Shown: positions 14,173-32,406, numbered from the stretch's first letter. The stretch: 64,000 nt of DNA from Auanema rhodensis (GCA_964057225.1 OZ059894.1:14704131-14768130); one strand, 5' to 3'. The notes: generated by a model from the letters alone, not told the origin. Numbers and translations are program-made.

Positions 14173-17100
14173 ATGGCAGACGATATACCTGACTCCCTTG
14201 AGGCTATCAACCTCAAAATGAATGCAACGACGGATGATGTATGTTAAAATATTTATTTTTATTTTTTTAAAAATGAAAAAAATTTTGTTTTTACGATGAG
14301 AAAATCAGAAAAAAATGCGATAAACTTGTAAATAATTCACTGATTTTGTTGTATGTTTCTGGTAAAGATTTCTAAAAAAGAACAATACAATGAATGTAAT
14401 CTTAAAATTTAATTTGATAACAGGTGATATTTTTAAAAAATATTCAGAATAGAAGTTTAAAAGGTCTGCTTAGTAGTCTAAAAAGATACATTCAAATGAA
14501 CGAAGCAGCATTAAAACTCATTTTTAAAACTTTTTTTGAATTCCATCTTTCTCGATTTTTATTTTATTTGAATATATGAAATTAAATTAATAAATAAAAG
14601 TTATTATAAAATTAAAATTATGTTTTTGTATTAATGAAAAATTAATTTTAATCAAATATGTTGAAGAAACAATTAAAAGATTAGACTCTCTAAACAAAAA
14701 ATAAAAGATTCTCTAAACAAAATCAGATATTTGCGCACTTTTACTAAGACTTTTTGTTTCAAATTGTTTATAAAAATGAAACTTTTTTCTTAGTATTTTC
14801 AATAACTATGTGAATATTTAATAATTTGTATTGTAAAATATCGAAAAATGCTTAATTTATCTCTCTGACGTAACAAATGAATACGCGTACCATGATGTTA
14901 GAGAGTGGTAGAAGCTTGGTCGGGTCTAATGTCCTCAGGGAATAGGCATATATTCAAAATGCTTTATTAAACTCATTGATTTTGCACTTGCTTTAGCTTT
15001 CTACATATGTAAGATCATCATTGCCCATCTTCAACATTTTCTTTTCTTGAATTTTGTCGAAATATTCTACTTTTATCGTATTTTTTCATCTTTGTGCAAA
15101 TATTCAGATGTATTACTTAAAATCGTTTTACATCAAACAATTTTTTAATTTTCGTTCTTTTTTTCTATTTTTCTTGAAGAAATCAAATTTGAAATAAAGA
15201 AATTAATACAAAAATTGTTTTTTTTTCATCATATAAGTAGGACATTTCGATTGTTTTATTGTTAAAGTTCATGAAGAATCAAATGGAAATATGGTGAGAC
15301 TCTACTTGAAAATTTATTGAGTTTTCCATCATTTCTTAGTTCTTCTCTCTTCTTCTATACCATTCTTTCATTCTTTTTTCAAAAAGTTTTTCATCAATAT
15401 TAATAATAATGGCATTTTTGAAAAAAAATTTCAAAAAGAAAAAAAATTCCTCTTTGAAGTTGGCCAAATAGATCAATTTTATTGTTTTAAAAAGCAAAAA
15501 CATCATGAAAAAGATAAAATTAAAACGAAATATACTACAAACTGCCAAACTCATTTTCAATGTGCTTTGAATGAGCTGTCTCATGTATTTCTGCTACTGA
15601 TGTTAGTCGGTAATTAGCAAAAAGCCAGTGGGAAAAGAAATGTGAGATAGGATGATAGAGAGAAATACTGGTAGCAAAGACAACAAAACACTAAGCAACT
15701 CGGTCTATTCCAAGTATATGCTAGCTTCACTTATGCTCATTTTCGATTCGTCTTTGCTTCATCTTTTAACTTAATCATAGTACATGTTGGACAATTCACC
15801 AAATATGGCTTTTCTACAACATTTTCTCATCTCCAAACTCTAATGCGGTAGAGATCTGAAGCATGAGAAAACCGCAAACTTTTGGCTCTAGCGCATCGAG
15901 ATAAAGCAACTTTTGCTGAAGTCCCTCATTTGATTTGGCTATCCAAGAACTGACAATTTCAACATTTTGCAGCTTCTTGGAGTACTGAAGCAAGAAGTGA
16001 TTTGATATAGTTTAATATAATATTTTATTTGGCAATGTTCCAAACTATGGTAAATTACTCGCAACTACATTTTTATTTTTATCGACTTTTTTTGTTTACG
16101 TATTGCTTTCCTTATTTTTTATATTTTTATATATAAATATATTTATATCTATATCTATATATGTATATGTAGATATATACGTCTTTCTTTCTTTTTTCTC
16201 TCATCTGAGAGCATTAAGGCCTACTTGCTGCTAAAAGAAAAATGATGTAAAAAACATCAAAAAAAGTTTCTTGAAATTATTTTTATCAACAATTTTCTTC
16301 TTTTTTTTTATATTTAAAAAACAAAATCACTAACTATACAGTTTGTTATTATATTCTTGAAATCTTTACTAGTTATCCGTCCGTTTTCCATATGTCTGCT
16401 TTGAAATTCTGGCTTATACACTCAAACAGAACCCGTATGTTATCGATCAACAATACTTATTGAATACAAATTTAATCAAATAACTTGTCATTTAAGCTTA
16501 TATTCCTTCTTTCACCTTGTTGACCATAAAGGAATGTAGTTTCATATCCTTATATCGCCTTAACCCGAGAAACTAAATATAATCGAAGGAAATGTTGCAC
16601 TTGAGAGAGCGAGAGAGAGTAACAGCATCGTTGATATAGGAAGCTCAGTATTTCAAAGCAGTATCCAATGTTGTTGTTATTTGGCTTCAGTTTCATTCAG
16701 CATCTTTGCTTCCTTACTGCCATGCTTTTCTAAGCATTTTTGAAACATTACCAACAAAAAGAAATGTTTTTTTTTTCATATTCCTTAAATATTCATTGTT
16801 TTAACATTTAGGAAATCAACTAAAACAATGCTTTAGTTCCTTCGCTTCTATGACCATAGTTGCTATTTGCTATACCTCATGCTCACTATTCATTATTCAC
16901 TCTTTGTTTCACCAGCTTCCCCCTCCCTTTCTCCCTCTTTCTCTTTCAAGCCTTTTTTGGGAGAGAAATATGGCTGACAATCTGTTGACGTCGTTTGTGA
17001 AGGAGGTATTTCGGTTACTAGCTAGATGATTTGTCATCGTCAATTCCCAAACAGCCTGTAATCATTAAAATATATGAGTCAATTGTGTGTGAGCGAAGGA

Positions 17101-19525
17101 GAAGAATAGAAGAGTGAAGATATAGCTTGAGACGGGATTGTAAAGAAGAGAGACAGGCTGTGAAAAAGTGGAAGATAACATGACAGGAAAATAGAGAAAA
17201 GACTAAGAAAATGGCTAAAAAATGAGCTCAGCTATTGTATTCTGAAGGCTTCTCAATGTCTCTAAAATTCGGGTTGCTTAGACATTTTCGAAGTCTATAG
17301 TCTATTCCTCTATTCTGTGCATACGCGAATTTTATTACGTCGCTTCTCGTGTGGTCATATCGTCTTCCATAACAATAACAATGCAAATTCAGAATTTTAA
17401 GTTGTAAGCCTGACTCGTCAAACTCGAGTTACATCTTTTCCGATTGTCTTTAGCAGTTAAAGCTTCAAATCCAAGAGGCTTTACTTCCTTCATAACGTTT
17501 GTTGATGTACATTTTGCCCTTTTCTTCTGTTCGTGTCATGCTCATGATGTTATTCCTCTTCCCAATACCTCAAACAGTGTTCTAAAAAACCGGAAAAACT
17601 GATATTTTACATTTCTCTATGTCTAATCCACATGAATATATTATCTCTCTAGATTCAACTGTCAACCGACATTCAACTAATGTTGTCTGCTTGACAGCTT
17701 CGAGGAATGCCCCCCCCCCCTCTCCGCCTAAGCCCATTTCATGCAACAGAGGGCTTTATCCACTAGCAAGACCACCTATCCGCCCAAAAGAGACAGCTTT
17801 CTCTAAATCTGTGTACTATTAGCTAACTGTGCTATGTGCTTGAAAATGTCTGAGTTCATGCAAGCATTCGTATAATTTACATTGCCGATGATGGAGAGGT
17901 ACAGACTTTCAACACATAGTTACACATAGCATAGCAAGTTGATAGAAGCTGCAAAAGCTGTAAGTATATCAGCTTTTCTTATAATTTTCTTTCCGTATTA
18001 CTGCTGATGTGTTTCACAGATACGGAAATCAAAGTGAATGTGCTCACATTGCCGTGTGTCTGTGCATGTTAGCCATGTGTATGCCTTTTGTGACTAATAT
18101 GATCGAACATTTTTGGAACGAAGTAGCCACATTCAATGACTCTCACGTGTAGTCACTATCTAGCTTCATATCCTATTACATATGGGCGACAATTCTCCTT
18201 TCTATCTGGGTCCATTTCAAGCAGAAGGATCTAACCACTTCTAGTATCTTTCTGCTCAACCTTTCCTCGTTTTGCCTGGGCAGATCCCAAACCCTTTTTT
18301 CCGTTCCCACTCCTTCCTCCAGTTTCTCGCCGTTTCTTTTACTTTCTCTTTCCTCTTCTACTTTCATTCCTCAATCCTGCTTGGATGCTCTTCTGTTTGA
18401 TCTGTCCATCATTTGGTTCTCATACCGGATGTTTCTTCATCCTGTCCATCATTTAAAACATTATCTACTCACAACAACCAAAGTTGCAATACTTTCTTTG
18501 CTCATATTTTTCCAATTTTTTGCTCCTAGTTCATCTTACTCATTGATTTGTATTTGTCAACAATTCTTATCAACAAAAAAAAATCTTTTGGAGCATTCTT
18601 CTCTACTTTTGTTTGCAAAAAAAACAAATTTTCCAATTTTCTCTGTAAAATCCTTATCAGAATTAGAGCAAAACGAAGTATCCAGTACTTTTTTATATAT
18701 AAATAAGGCTATGAGAGCATACATATACGTACATTGTTGTTGTTGTGTTGTTGTCGTTGTTTGCTCAGGGTTATGGTCCAGCTTTCCAATGAGTCTATCC
18801 CATTTTCGAACCTCGATCCCGTTTTCATTTCTCCATCTTAACCATTTCTAGAAGTCACAAGGAGATTTCCGTTCTTTACATTTCTTTTACCTATTTTATT
18901 GAAAAAGTAATATGCGTATACTTATTCTTTATTCAATATATATATATATATATATATATATACTTTATTATATAACTGTTATACACCTATAATACTTCAT
19001 CTAACCGATATTCACATATAAACTAAACATGTGTATACATGTACCTATACACCTCACAATAACTAATAGAATTGAGCGGCAAAGAGACAAAATGAATAAT
19101 TTCATTTTGATTATTAGGTACTTCCATTATGCATATTTCTCATATTCTGTTCAAATTCTATTTCTTCGTGTAAATATTGTTCACGTGAGCTTTTTTGTGT
19201 ATACGCGTGTCTCTTATATTCTAATTTTTTGCAAAACGTATGCTGCACAAGCTCACGTGAACATGAATTGCTCATTTATCACAATATTCATTTTCGAACG
19301 AGTGTATACTGGCTGTGAAAAATTCTTTTTTTTTTCATTTCAATCCGTTTTAACGTTTCTGCGCTTTCTTGCCCCTACTCTAGCCTTTCTCGTTCACTAA
19401 TTCATTTTCCGCTTGTATATTACACTCCCTCCCCCCTCACCTTCCTCTCTCTCTTTCTCTCCCTCTCTCTCTTTGTCTCTCACATTCTTACGCTTTTTTT
19501 ATCTCTCTCATTCCCTCTCTCTTTC

Positions 19526-19556
<31 letters not shown>

Positions 19557-21855
19557 TTTCCTTTTATTTTTCGAAACCATTTTTTAATATTTTTTATTTA
19601 ATCTATCATTATACAGAGAGTTTTCATTCTTTTTATATTATATAATGCAATGTATGGAAGTACATAAGAGCTACACTCACTAAAACAAATTCTTCCTTCT
19701 CAAATATTTATGGCATGCCCACTGGAAATAGTGGAGAACTGGCTCGGTTCACGCCATTGACTGAAACCATGTGACGGGGCTTAGCAACCTGAAGAGTTCG
19801 AAGCTTTTTCGAATAAATGTTTGAAAAAAAGAACTTAAGAAGACGTTATCTGTGTTCATATGTGGACAATGAGCATAGCTTCTTATTTTCGAATAAGAAA
19901 GAAAAAATAAGAAACAAAGAAAAAGATCCATATCTGCTTTCATCGTCTCTTATTCAAGGAAGCGCTCTCAATCTCTTTTTCACTTTCTCTCTCCAGCAAA
20001 CATACTACATACACATACAACTTCTAACATCTAATATTACTATAACATTCTTTTGTTGTTTTATTTATTTAAATTTCATTCTACAGGACATATTTAGAAC
20101 AAACATGCATACATGCTATGTTCATCGGCATCACTAATCATTCTGTAGTTTCGATTCAAGTTTACTTGAGAAAGCTTTAATTACATTAGAGTTTCTTCTC
20201 TATCCTTTATTTCTTTCTATTCGATGTTTGGGCTTATTTCTACGTTTTTTAAAAGTTTTTACTTCAACTTTCTTAACAGCTAATTCAAACTGATCTTTGG
20301 GCAGTACTAACTTCTTTTACCATACAATTACCATAGTAGTTACTTAGAACATGCTCTTATGCTTCGACATCTATTTTTCTTTGAATCATTTCTTTCTTTC
20401 TTGGATTTCTTGATATAACTAAATATTTTTGGACTTTAAATGTCTCGATCACGAGGACGAGGGTCCTCCTCAAATGCGGTGCCACCGGATGACGGTACAG
20501 TTAGAGTCAATGGCCTGATACTTCCGGCCGATATGTCAGATGAATTGAAAGACTTAAATTTGCAACTAGAAGATGTTCAACAAGATGTTTGTTTGTTTCT
20601 CTTTCATAATTTATGATACTAAATACAACAATTAGCATCAAAAGCTGAATGACAAGAATGTTCCTGATTACAACATATCACGCCAAAATTTAATAGACAT
20701 AGTCTATGTATAAAATCTCGAGTATTGAGTTTAGAATTCAGCTAACAGACAGCAAAATCAGTATTTACATATAAAATAATATAATTAAAGAATATGATAT
20801 AGCATATAATATAATATAATATATTTAGTCGCTTGAATCTACCCGACGTATGCTTGCATTATGCGAGGAAAGTAAAGAAGCCGGTATCAAAACTCTTGTT
20901 ATGCTTGATGATCAAGGAGGTTGTTTTCAAAAAGAGCTCAATTTTTTAGCTGAAATGTTTATTTTTCAGAACAGTTAGAGCGTTGTGAAGGTGCTCTGGA
21001 CACAATTAATCAAGATATGAAAGAAGCTGAAGAACATCTGAAGGGTATGGAAAAATGCTGTGGTTTATGTGTTCTTCCATGGAATAGGTTTTTATACTTT
21101 CATTTTCATTTAAATTAATAATCTAAATATAATTCAGAACTGACGATTTCGAGAAAAATTCCGAATATGCTAAAGCTTGGAAGAAGGATGATGATGGAGG
21201 TGTTATATCCGATCAGCCAAGGATCACAGTAGGAGACGCAGCCATGGGCCCACAAGGTGGCTACATCACCAGGTATGTGCTTAACTTAAATTGTTTATAT
21301 GATGGCTTGAATTATCCAAACCGTTTTGCTCATTTCATTTCCTTTCAGAATAACAAATGATGCTCGAGAAGATGAAATGGATGAGAACGTTCAACAAGTT
21401 TGTTGTTTCTATAACTTAATTGATGATATTAAACAGTTTGCATATAAATATAAATATTATATATCAAAATGGAAATATTTAAACCGTTTGAATATTGTGC
21501 AAAACATCTGAGCTAATTTGAGAAAAAGGAAAAAAACATATTTGACGTTGTGTATTAACGCTTTAATTTCAAATATTCTAATATAATGTATAATGTCCTA
21601 ACTATTCAAAGGTTTTTGCTTCCAGGTTTCTACGATGGTTGGTAATTTACGTAACATGGCTATTGATATGTCAACAGAAGTTTCGAACCAGAACAGACAA
21701 CTTGATCGTATTGCTGACAAGGTTCGTTCACTTCTTTCTCCTCTTTCTTCAATTATCCAGAAGAGAATAAACGAACCACCTTTTTCCAGGCTCAATCTAA
21801 TGAAGTTCGTGTTGAATCAGCTAACAAGAGGGCTAACAAACTTCTAACTAAATAA
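14173..21855 (+). CDS. ric-4: SNAP-25 (Qbc-SNARE), two isoforms from alternative first exons
   Basis: SNAP-25 is the plasma-membrane SNARE that supplies two helices to the synaptic fusion complex. Isoform a (206 aa) starts at 14173-14238 ([20 protein letters not shown]...), six bases after a tttttcag acceptor. Isoform b (233 aa) starts at 20440-20586. Both first exons end in phase 0 at GAT and splice to 20829-20919, 20970-21087, 21138-21272, 21349-21397, 21626-21721 and 21790-21855. The N-terminal SNARE motif includes [16 protein letters not shown] and the linker carries the palmitoylated cysteine cluster CCGLC (C82, C83 and C86 of isoform a). The C-terminal SNARE motif spans about [20 protein letters not shown] to the end, LLTK. 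Length and sequence match nematode RIC-4 as I recall it. The 6.2-kb first intron probably contains the promoter of isoform b. Confidence 0.95.
18936..18962. repeat. (AT)n microsatellite in the ric-4 first intron
   Basis: Run of alternating T and A, about 25 bp, inside the long intron between the two ric-4 first exons. Confidence 0.85.
19437..19557. repeat. CT-rich low-complexity tract
   Basis: About 120 bp made almost entirely of CT dinucleotides with short T-rich interruptions, in the ric-4 first intron. The 62-aa Leu/Ser-rich frame crossing it is a composition artefact. Confidence 0.85.
20440..20586 (+). CDS. ric-4: Alternative first exon of ric-4 (isoform b N-terminus)
   Basis: This 49-residue exon begins [19 protein letters not shown] and ends [16 protein letters not shown] before a gtttgt donor. 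Its last 16 residues align without gaps to the end of the isoform a exon ([16 protein letters not shown]). The two exons therefore code for alternative versions of the N-terminal start of the first SNARE helix, with an added Arg/Ser-rich, Pro-containing extension in isoform b. The exon lies 242 bp before the first shared exon and 6.2 kb after exon 1a, so a separate promoter is likely. An equivalent longer isoform is, to my knowledge, annotated in C. elegans. Confidence 0.85.
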
Positions 21856-24097
21856 GCTGATCAGGTGGCAATAACAATGATTACAAACGTTCTCAACAAA
21901 GTTATATATTTAATTATTTAATACATTCTCTGGTTTAAAATCAAATTTCAATATTTCTTTTGGGTATTGAAAGAAACATTATATTTTCATATGTTCTCGT
22001 TATTTTTATAGCTTAAACGCAAATTTTAACTTCAAACATTGACAAATCCTTAGCTCCGATCATCATGTCTGTGTAGAGTCCTTCTTCTTAACATCCCATT
22101 TTCTTCTTCAACTCATTTTTTCTCATCGAACCAAATTATCTATTTGAACCTTTTTTAAACATAATGTTCAAGTTGTAAATTCAATTTACATAGTTAAAGG
22201 TTAAACATTAATAATTGCGCTCTTCGCCTCAACTTTCCAATCAACCATTCCTTGCAACGTAGATGATGAACACGTCATCCAAACCAAACGATGACAGCCC
22301 TCTTTGCATGCTGATACTGTATAATTACGTTACAGTTCAAAAAGCTAGCTATAGTTTATCAATTAACTTGAAACTATGTATACACACCCTAATATACTAG
22401 TCGCCAAAATAAATTGTTTTTAACAATTTAACAAAATACAATCATTTACTACAACACATGTATATGTATATATACATACCTATATATATACAATTAACAT
22501 CCACAAAACGTTATATCAGAAGATAATACACTAACACAATTGAAATGTGAAGATCTTGATAATATTCTGACATATTAACATAAGGAAGATGATAATGAAG
22601 AACGAGTAAAAGAAGAACAGGAGGTGATGAATTTTTTGTTGATGGTAGAGCGAATAGAAGAAAATGAAAACTGAGAACACACAATAGGAATGAAAAATAA
22701 TAAAAAACATTAATAATAAAGTATTACGTGAACATAAATTTCAAAAAAAAACATGAAAATTATAAATAATCCAATACAATAGATTAAAAGTAACATAATA
22801 CAACAATAACTATAATGAATTGAAGAGATAATGTGAGTTATTCTTCCCAATTTCCTCCCCTTTCTCTCTAACTTCCAACTTCCTCTTTTTCAAATTCGCA
22901 TACATGATTAAGACTTGAGTGAGAACAATTATACATAAATGTTTTTTGCTCAGAAAAAAACTTTTTGATGTTTACATATAAATCTTGGAATAGTCTGCTC
23001 TGTATTCTAAATGTGGAAAAAAATAAAAACAATACATATGAATGTATGTATAATAGGAATCTAAATGAAGTGTTGTAACCAAGACACAACCTCGAATCTG
23101 CATGTATACCGGACAAAGTGAGATAAATTCCAATTTCTAAAAAGGAATTCAAACGATATGAGATGAAGTAATTTTCCTCTTTTTTAGGTAAATATATGCA
23201 CAACAACAAACAAAATGAATATTTCCCGCACAAGATCAATCTTAAGGTGCACGCTTATCATAAACATCATTCTTACATGGGCTTATGAACTGATTGAATC
23301 TTAATGTGATTTCAGAGTTAACATCAAAAGTTAGATTGTTCGACATGTTCCGAACATCCATTATTTGTTTCTGACAGAGATGTAGAAAATATTTTCACAC
23401 TAGTTCCGTACATGGTAAAGTGATATAGAAGTCTAGGATGGTAGAAAACAAAATATTTCCGTACAAACTCATTAATTTAATGAGTTGCACATTTATGGAT
23501 GACTATTATAAAATAAAAACCAGTGCTTCGTTAGAATAACCGGAAAAAATACACGAAAATACAAAAATTCAAATTTTAATAAAATTATTAAAAATACGAT
23601 ACACTTTAAATCTATGAAACATCTAAACTCCCTTCTGATAATTTAGTGAGTTTTATACAAAACAAATGTCAAAAAGATGCGCTGAATCTTTTCTCCGAGC
23701 ACTCAAAGTATGTTCATTTTAAAAATAAAAAAGAAAAGAAGATAATTCATATAAATTTAAGTTATAAGTCATAACCCCAAGTTCAAAAAAGATTAGACAT
23801 TTTTCAGGAAAGGTAGCACTACCAAAGCAAACAAGAAACTAGCGCAGATATGTCTGTTTTTTTTTTCAAATCAGAGATAACGTTTGTAATAATAGAAAAT
23901 CTTCGCTTCAGAATCTTTAAATGTTCTGAAAAGAGGTCTCACTTATGTTCAGCATAGTTAGAACCTTTTTAATGCGTGCACCCAATATTTGGTAGGATGT
24001 GCTAAAGCAAAACAAGCAACACAGTTTAGGATGAATAGGGATAACGAAACAATTATAAATGTACCATTGCAAATGGTTCCACGATCATACAAGCAGA
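21856..24097. other. Convergent intergenic region between ric-4 and akt-1
   Basis: Both flanking genes end here (ric-4 on +, akt-1 on -). The sequence is AT-rich with no exon I can support. It presumably holds the two 3' UTRs. Confidence 0.6.
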
Positions 24098-27786
<3,689 letters not shown>

Positions 27787-30700
27787 GGTCGATGGAGTAG
27801 GGAGGGCCGATGAGCGCCTACAAAAATCAGAATGATTAGGAAAAAGTAGGAATAAGTCATGAAATTAAAAAAGTGGAATAGGTTACAATTAACCTAATGT
27901 TCTCAGAAAATAGAAAAATAAATGAAATAACCTGGTAAATAGTCGTTTATCCAACATTATAGAGTTGGAAAGAGTTGTTTAAAAAAGAATTAATATTGGA
28001 CTATGTAAGATATATGAAGATTATCAATGGGAACAAGCTTATGACTAAGAAAAGGGGAAGTTGAATAAATGCTTTGGGCGGAAACTCGCCTGATAGCTTC
28101 GAATTATGATAGTAAATTTAATATATAATCGGAAAATGAGAAAACATGTTAAAAATAAAAAGAAATGATGGATTGCAGAGTAACGAAGGAAGAAAGGTTG
28201 GGAAAATAAAAAGAGCGCGAAGATTTAAACGCAAAACATAGTGAATAAAGGCACACCAAGTTCATTGAAAACTTATTTAAAACGCCATAGTATTTTAATT
28301 ACAACTCTGTTTAACGCAATATTTGAATAAATATAATTTTCAATATTATAATAATATTACAGGACAAAAATCAACGAAATCTCGCCGGGAACGACCTCAA
28401 AAAGTGGCAAAATATCTAGCACTGGTCACAAAAACATGTTGTGATGGAGGCGTTGGTCGGCCGACACACAAGAGTGCAGGATCGATCAATACTAGCACTA
28501 TCCATAGTCGACATAACAATAAATATACTAAGAAAACAGTGCTACTGCTGTTCACAACGAAGGTTGAGCATGGCTGATTGTGATGATTATTGTGAGTTTG
28601 TTGGTTTAGTGAGGTTACGACGCATGTGACTGAATGTTTATAATAAGAATCAGATTGAGCTATTGTTTGAAGAAGAAAAACGTTAATTTCGATTATTACG
28701 TGAGTTCACGATATATATTTTCTTCCAAGAAAAAAATATTGTAGGGAATAACATTTCGAGTGCGATAGTTGAAGAGTTGGATGAGATTAGTCTTTGTTAC
28801 CACATAAATCACTAAGCAAGAAATGTTAGATGTCTAAGTGCAGCGAAAACGAAGAGGAATTCAAACTTTTTTTCAGAAACTTCCAAGATTTCGTGACGAT
28901 TAATGCATGTGAGCATAGTAAAGGTTGAAAAAGAAGGACACATTTGTAGAAGCTATCAAATGCTTCAAGGGATTCAATTTTATAATTACTGCACCTAGAG
29001 CAGGCTTCTCTTCTCTATTTCTCTCACTTAAGTTCTAGAGTTTGGAATTAACAAACTACATACGTTTTTCGAGGATGAAGAAAGTTTATTGAATATTTTC
29101 TTGTGATACTTAAGTCATTAGCGACTCATGCATATATTACTATCAACTAATAATTGAATATAAACAAACCAAAAAAATTGAAGTCCGCTTAGTTGAAAAA
29201 ATTAAAAGAAAAGATGAGGAATGGATGGTGACGGCAATTCTGCCCCTTTTTCCATGATCAGTTTAACGTCAGATATTGTAGGTTGGCCGTCGTTGTTCAA
29301 TAAAGAATCAAGGAGTAAAAACAAGAGAAAGAGAAAAATGAAGAGAATAAGAATGAAAACGAGGGAGGGAAATGTGAGAAACAGAAAGAGGAAAAAGAAT
29401 GAGAAAAAGAGACGTGCTGTGTTTGCCTGCCCGTTGTGGTGGCAGTGATGGTGGATGGTCTTGCGGATGCTGTCGACGTTGAGGAAGCCCATAGAGACAT
29501 CAACAACAGCCCGGGAGAAAGAGCAACATAGTAGAAGCACAAATAGGTAAGTAGATGGAAAATGAAGGAGACAAAGCCAGGCCAGAAGTACGGGAGAAAA
29601 AATCGAATGAAATGAAACCTATGGATGTTGAAGAAAGGGCAGAAAAGAAACAACAAGCATGAAGACAGATGGAAGCATAAATATGATGTCGTTTTTGTGT
29701 GCGTTTCTCTGTTTCTCTCTCTCGCTCTCGATCTCTCTCTACACCTTTTTCTCTCCCTCTCTCGATTGTTTCATTCTGTTTCTTGTCTTTCTTTATAGCC
29801 TATCGATAGCATAGTAGCTAGATGATGGAAAAACAATCGAGACGGACGAAAAAGTAACAAGAATAGATAAGAATTAAACAACTGCCAGTATAGAATAGAA
29901 GAGAAGGAAAGAAATACATTGAATAGAAGAAATACGAATGGAGAGGTAGAGTGTAAGAAAGATATAAAATACAAAAGGACCCAAAAATGAACTAAAATGG
30001 ATGGACTGTCGGAGATACAGCGAAAAACAGAAAAGATATCAGCATTCCCTAATATTGAATATACGATGTACACCAATAACCACGGGTTAAAGTAAGGGTA
30101 CAGAGTGCAGGAGACTAGAGTCGGCTTCCCTTCGGCACACTCTTCAACTCGAAACATTGGAAAATATGACGAATATCGGCTAGAGACAGTATATTAGAGA
30201 GTATAAGTATTAATAGTGAATAATAGAATATACTATAAAGATATAATGCAAAAACGAGAGATATTGGTGAAGTAAGATAGAGCGAGGGATGAGGTCGATC
30301 ATGAAGAGCATTTGAAATGATTATGCAGAACCCTCTATTTCCCTATTTCATCTTTTTTCCTCTCTACATCTCTTTCCCGTTTGCCTCACTCTCACTCTCT
30401 AGCTATTCCTTCTTAGCATCTCTGTTAAGAACGGAACGGGAGAGAAAGAGTGCGCGCTGAACAACGATAAGTTCGAATAGAACAACATCAACAAGAAGGG
30501 CAGTTGCCCTCCGATCAACTCACTCAGGATGTGTCAGACGGCCAAGAGAACGACGACGTTCCTAGCTAATGTCATCGTCATTGTGGACGATTTGACAATT
30601 GGCATCAGTGCTATGCCCCCTGTGCACGGCACAGTGACGCAGGTTTCTCCTCCCTACTTCTCTCATTCATTTCACATCTATGATTAAATTGAATGTTTAA

Positions 30701-31305
30701 AAACGAAAAAATAGCTTGATAAAGCCTAAAAGAAGGTTTATTTTTCTTAATTTTTGTTTTTAAGCTATCAAGCTGATGTTGTAAACATCTCAAGTCTCAT
30801 TAATAGTCGAATTATACACATGGTATCGGCTCTTATCATTCAATATCTAGGACAAAATTGGTGTATCATACGCTACAATACAGTATGAGAGAGCAAGATG
30901 ATGAGAGATTAAATATATAAATTTAAAAAAAATATATATAATTAATAGATTAGAAATGAACTTATATGTATATTTTTTACTATTATACATCGAATACGAA
31001 ATGAATATGTTATCATGTATTCAAATATAAAAAGAAATATAGTATATAGTATATAATAAATAGCTATATTCTTATAATGAAATAGATTTTACTTTCTTTT
31101 TTCTTCCCCCAAATATTATATTTCTAACATCTTTCCATAGAGAATATTGCAAAAAGAAATCTTCAAGTATAATAGAGAGTGCAATGAAATGTACATACAT
31201 TTGTATATGGACATTCCTCTTTATATGGTTTCAATTGACAACTCAACGAGGAAACTAACTTTGGATGTTTTTCTTACCCTTTTGGTATTGGTCTTCATCA
31301 TCATC

Positions 31306-31353
31306 ATCATCTCTCTCTCTCTCTCTTTTTTTCTCTCTCTCTCTCTCTCTCTT
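31306..31353. repeat. (TCA)n/(TC)n microsatellite
   Basis: A short TCA repeat runs straight into a CT repeat with a TTTTT interruption, about 48 bp in total. Confidence 0.85.
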
Positions 31354-32297
31354 CTTTACGTTATCAATATCTCCATCATTTTTATATTCTTTTATACTAA
31401 ATATCTTCATCTATTTCTAAACATCCTTAGTTTCTCCTTTTGCTATTTCTTTTTCATATTTTGTCTTCATTCTTGATATGTATAATCGTTTGTTCTATGG
31501 CATACAATCTATTCTGCAAAACAGTCAGAAAGTGAAATCGTCTTTCTGATAGTATGTTTTCTAGTGAATGATTGAAAACAAAACGATAACTCAAGATCTC
31601 CAGCAATACCATCATCACAACTACCGACACACATTCAAAAGCAGCTTTTGTCTCTCTTTTTCATAAGCATCTATATCAAAAGACACTGACATACAAACGA
31701 ACACACACACACACACAGACATACTCACGTATATAGATTGTTATATATATATATACACTTATACAGAGATCTATGTATATGTACATTTATCTTCAGAATA
31801 AATACAACTTTCATCGTTTTTCGATTCAGAATATTGCTTAGATCATCTGTACTTTGTGAAATGGAACTAGAAGCTTAAGAAATAATACTAAAAACGATTG
31901 CGTTCAATGCAAAATCACAAAGCTCTTAAAGGTTAATGAAGTATAAATCGTATATTTGATAATAAGAAAAGAGCTTTTGAATATAACCTCATAAAGTGGG
32001 TGACATGTCATCTAAAGGCTGCAAATCGAACATATGTGGACATTAACAGGAAGTCACAGCAAAATAGGAAAATATGTTTGAGAATCAGTGAAAATATAGA
32101 AGCAAGAAAACAATTATCGTCGTTGTTTTCCCAGCATTTTCTAATCTTCTGTGCTCATCCTACATGGAATGAATGGTAAGTGAAAACCATATTTAAGAAA
32201 AATGTCTCTCAGCTTGGTTGTTTTGTTTTTAGCTTTCTACACCTGCAACTAAAAAAAGATGGAAGAAACTGAATGAGCTAAAGAAAGTAAAAGAGAG

Positions 32298-32318
32298 AAA
32301 TAGGGAGTGAAACAGAGA

Positions 32319-32350
<32 letters not shown>

Positions 32351-32361
32351 AATAGGGAGTG

Positions 32362-32406
<45 letters not shown>
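32298..32406. repeat. (GA)n microsatellite containing a tandem duplication
   Basis: A GA dinucleotide tract in which the spacer 'aaatagggagtgaaacaga' appears twice, at about 32298 and 32348. The array thus grew both by dinucleotide slippage and by a roughly 50-bp duplication. Confidence 0.85.

Noticed and set aside
18381-18851. 156-aa + strand frame in the ric-4 intron
   Set aside because: Leu/Ser/Phe-rich translation of pyrimidine-rich intron; such frames are common throughout this T/C-rich region.
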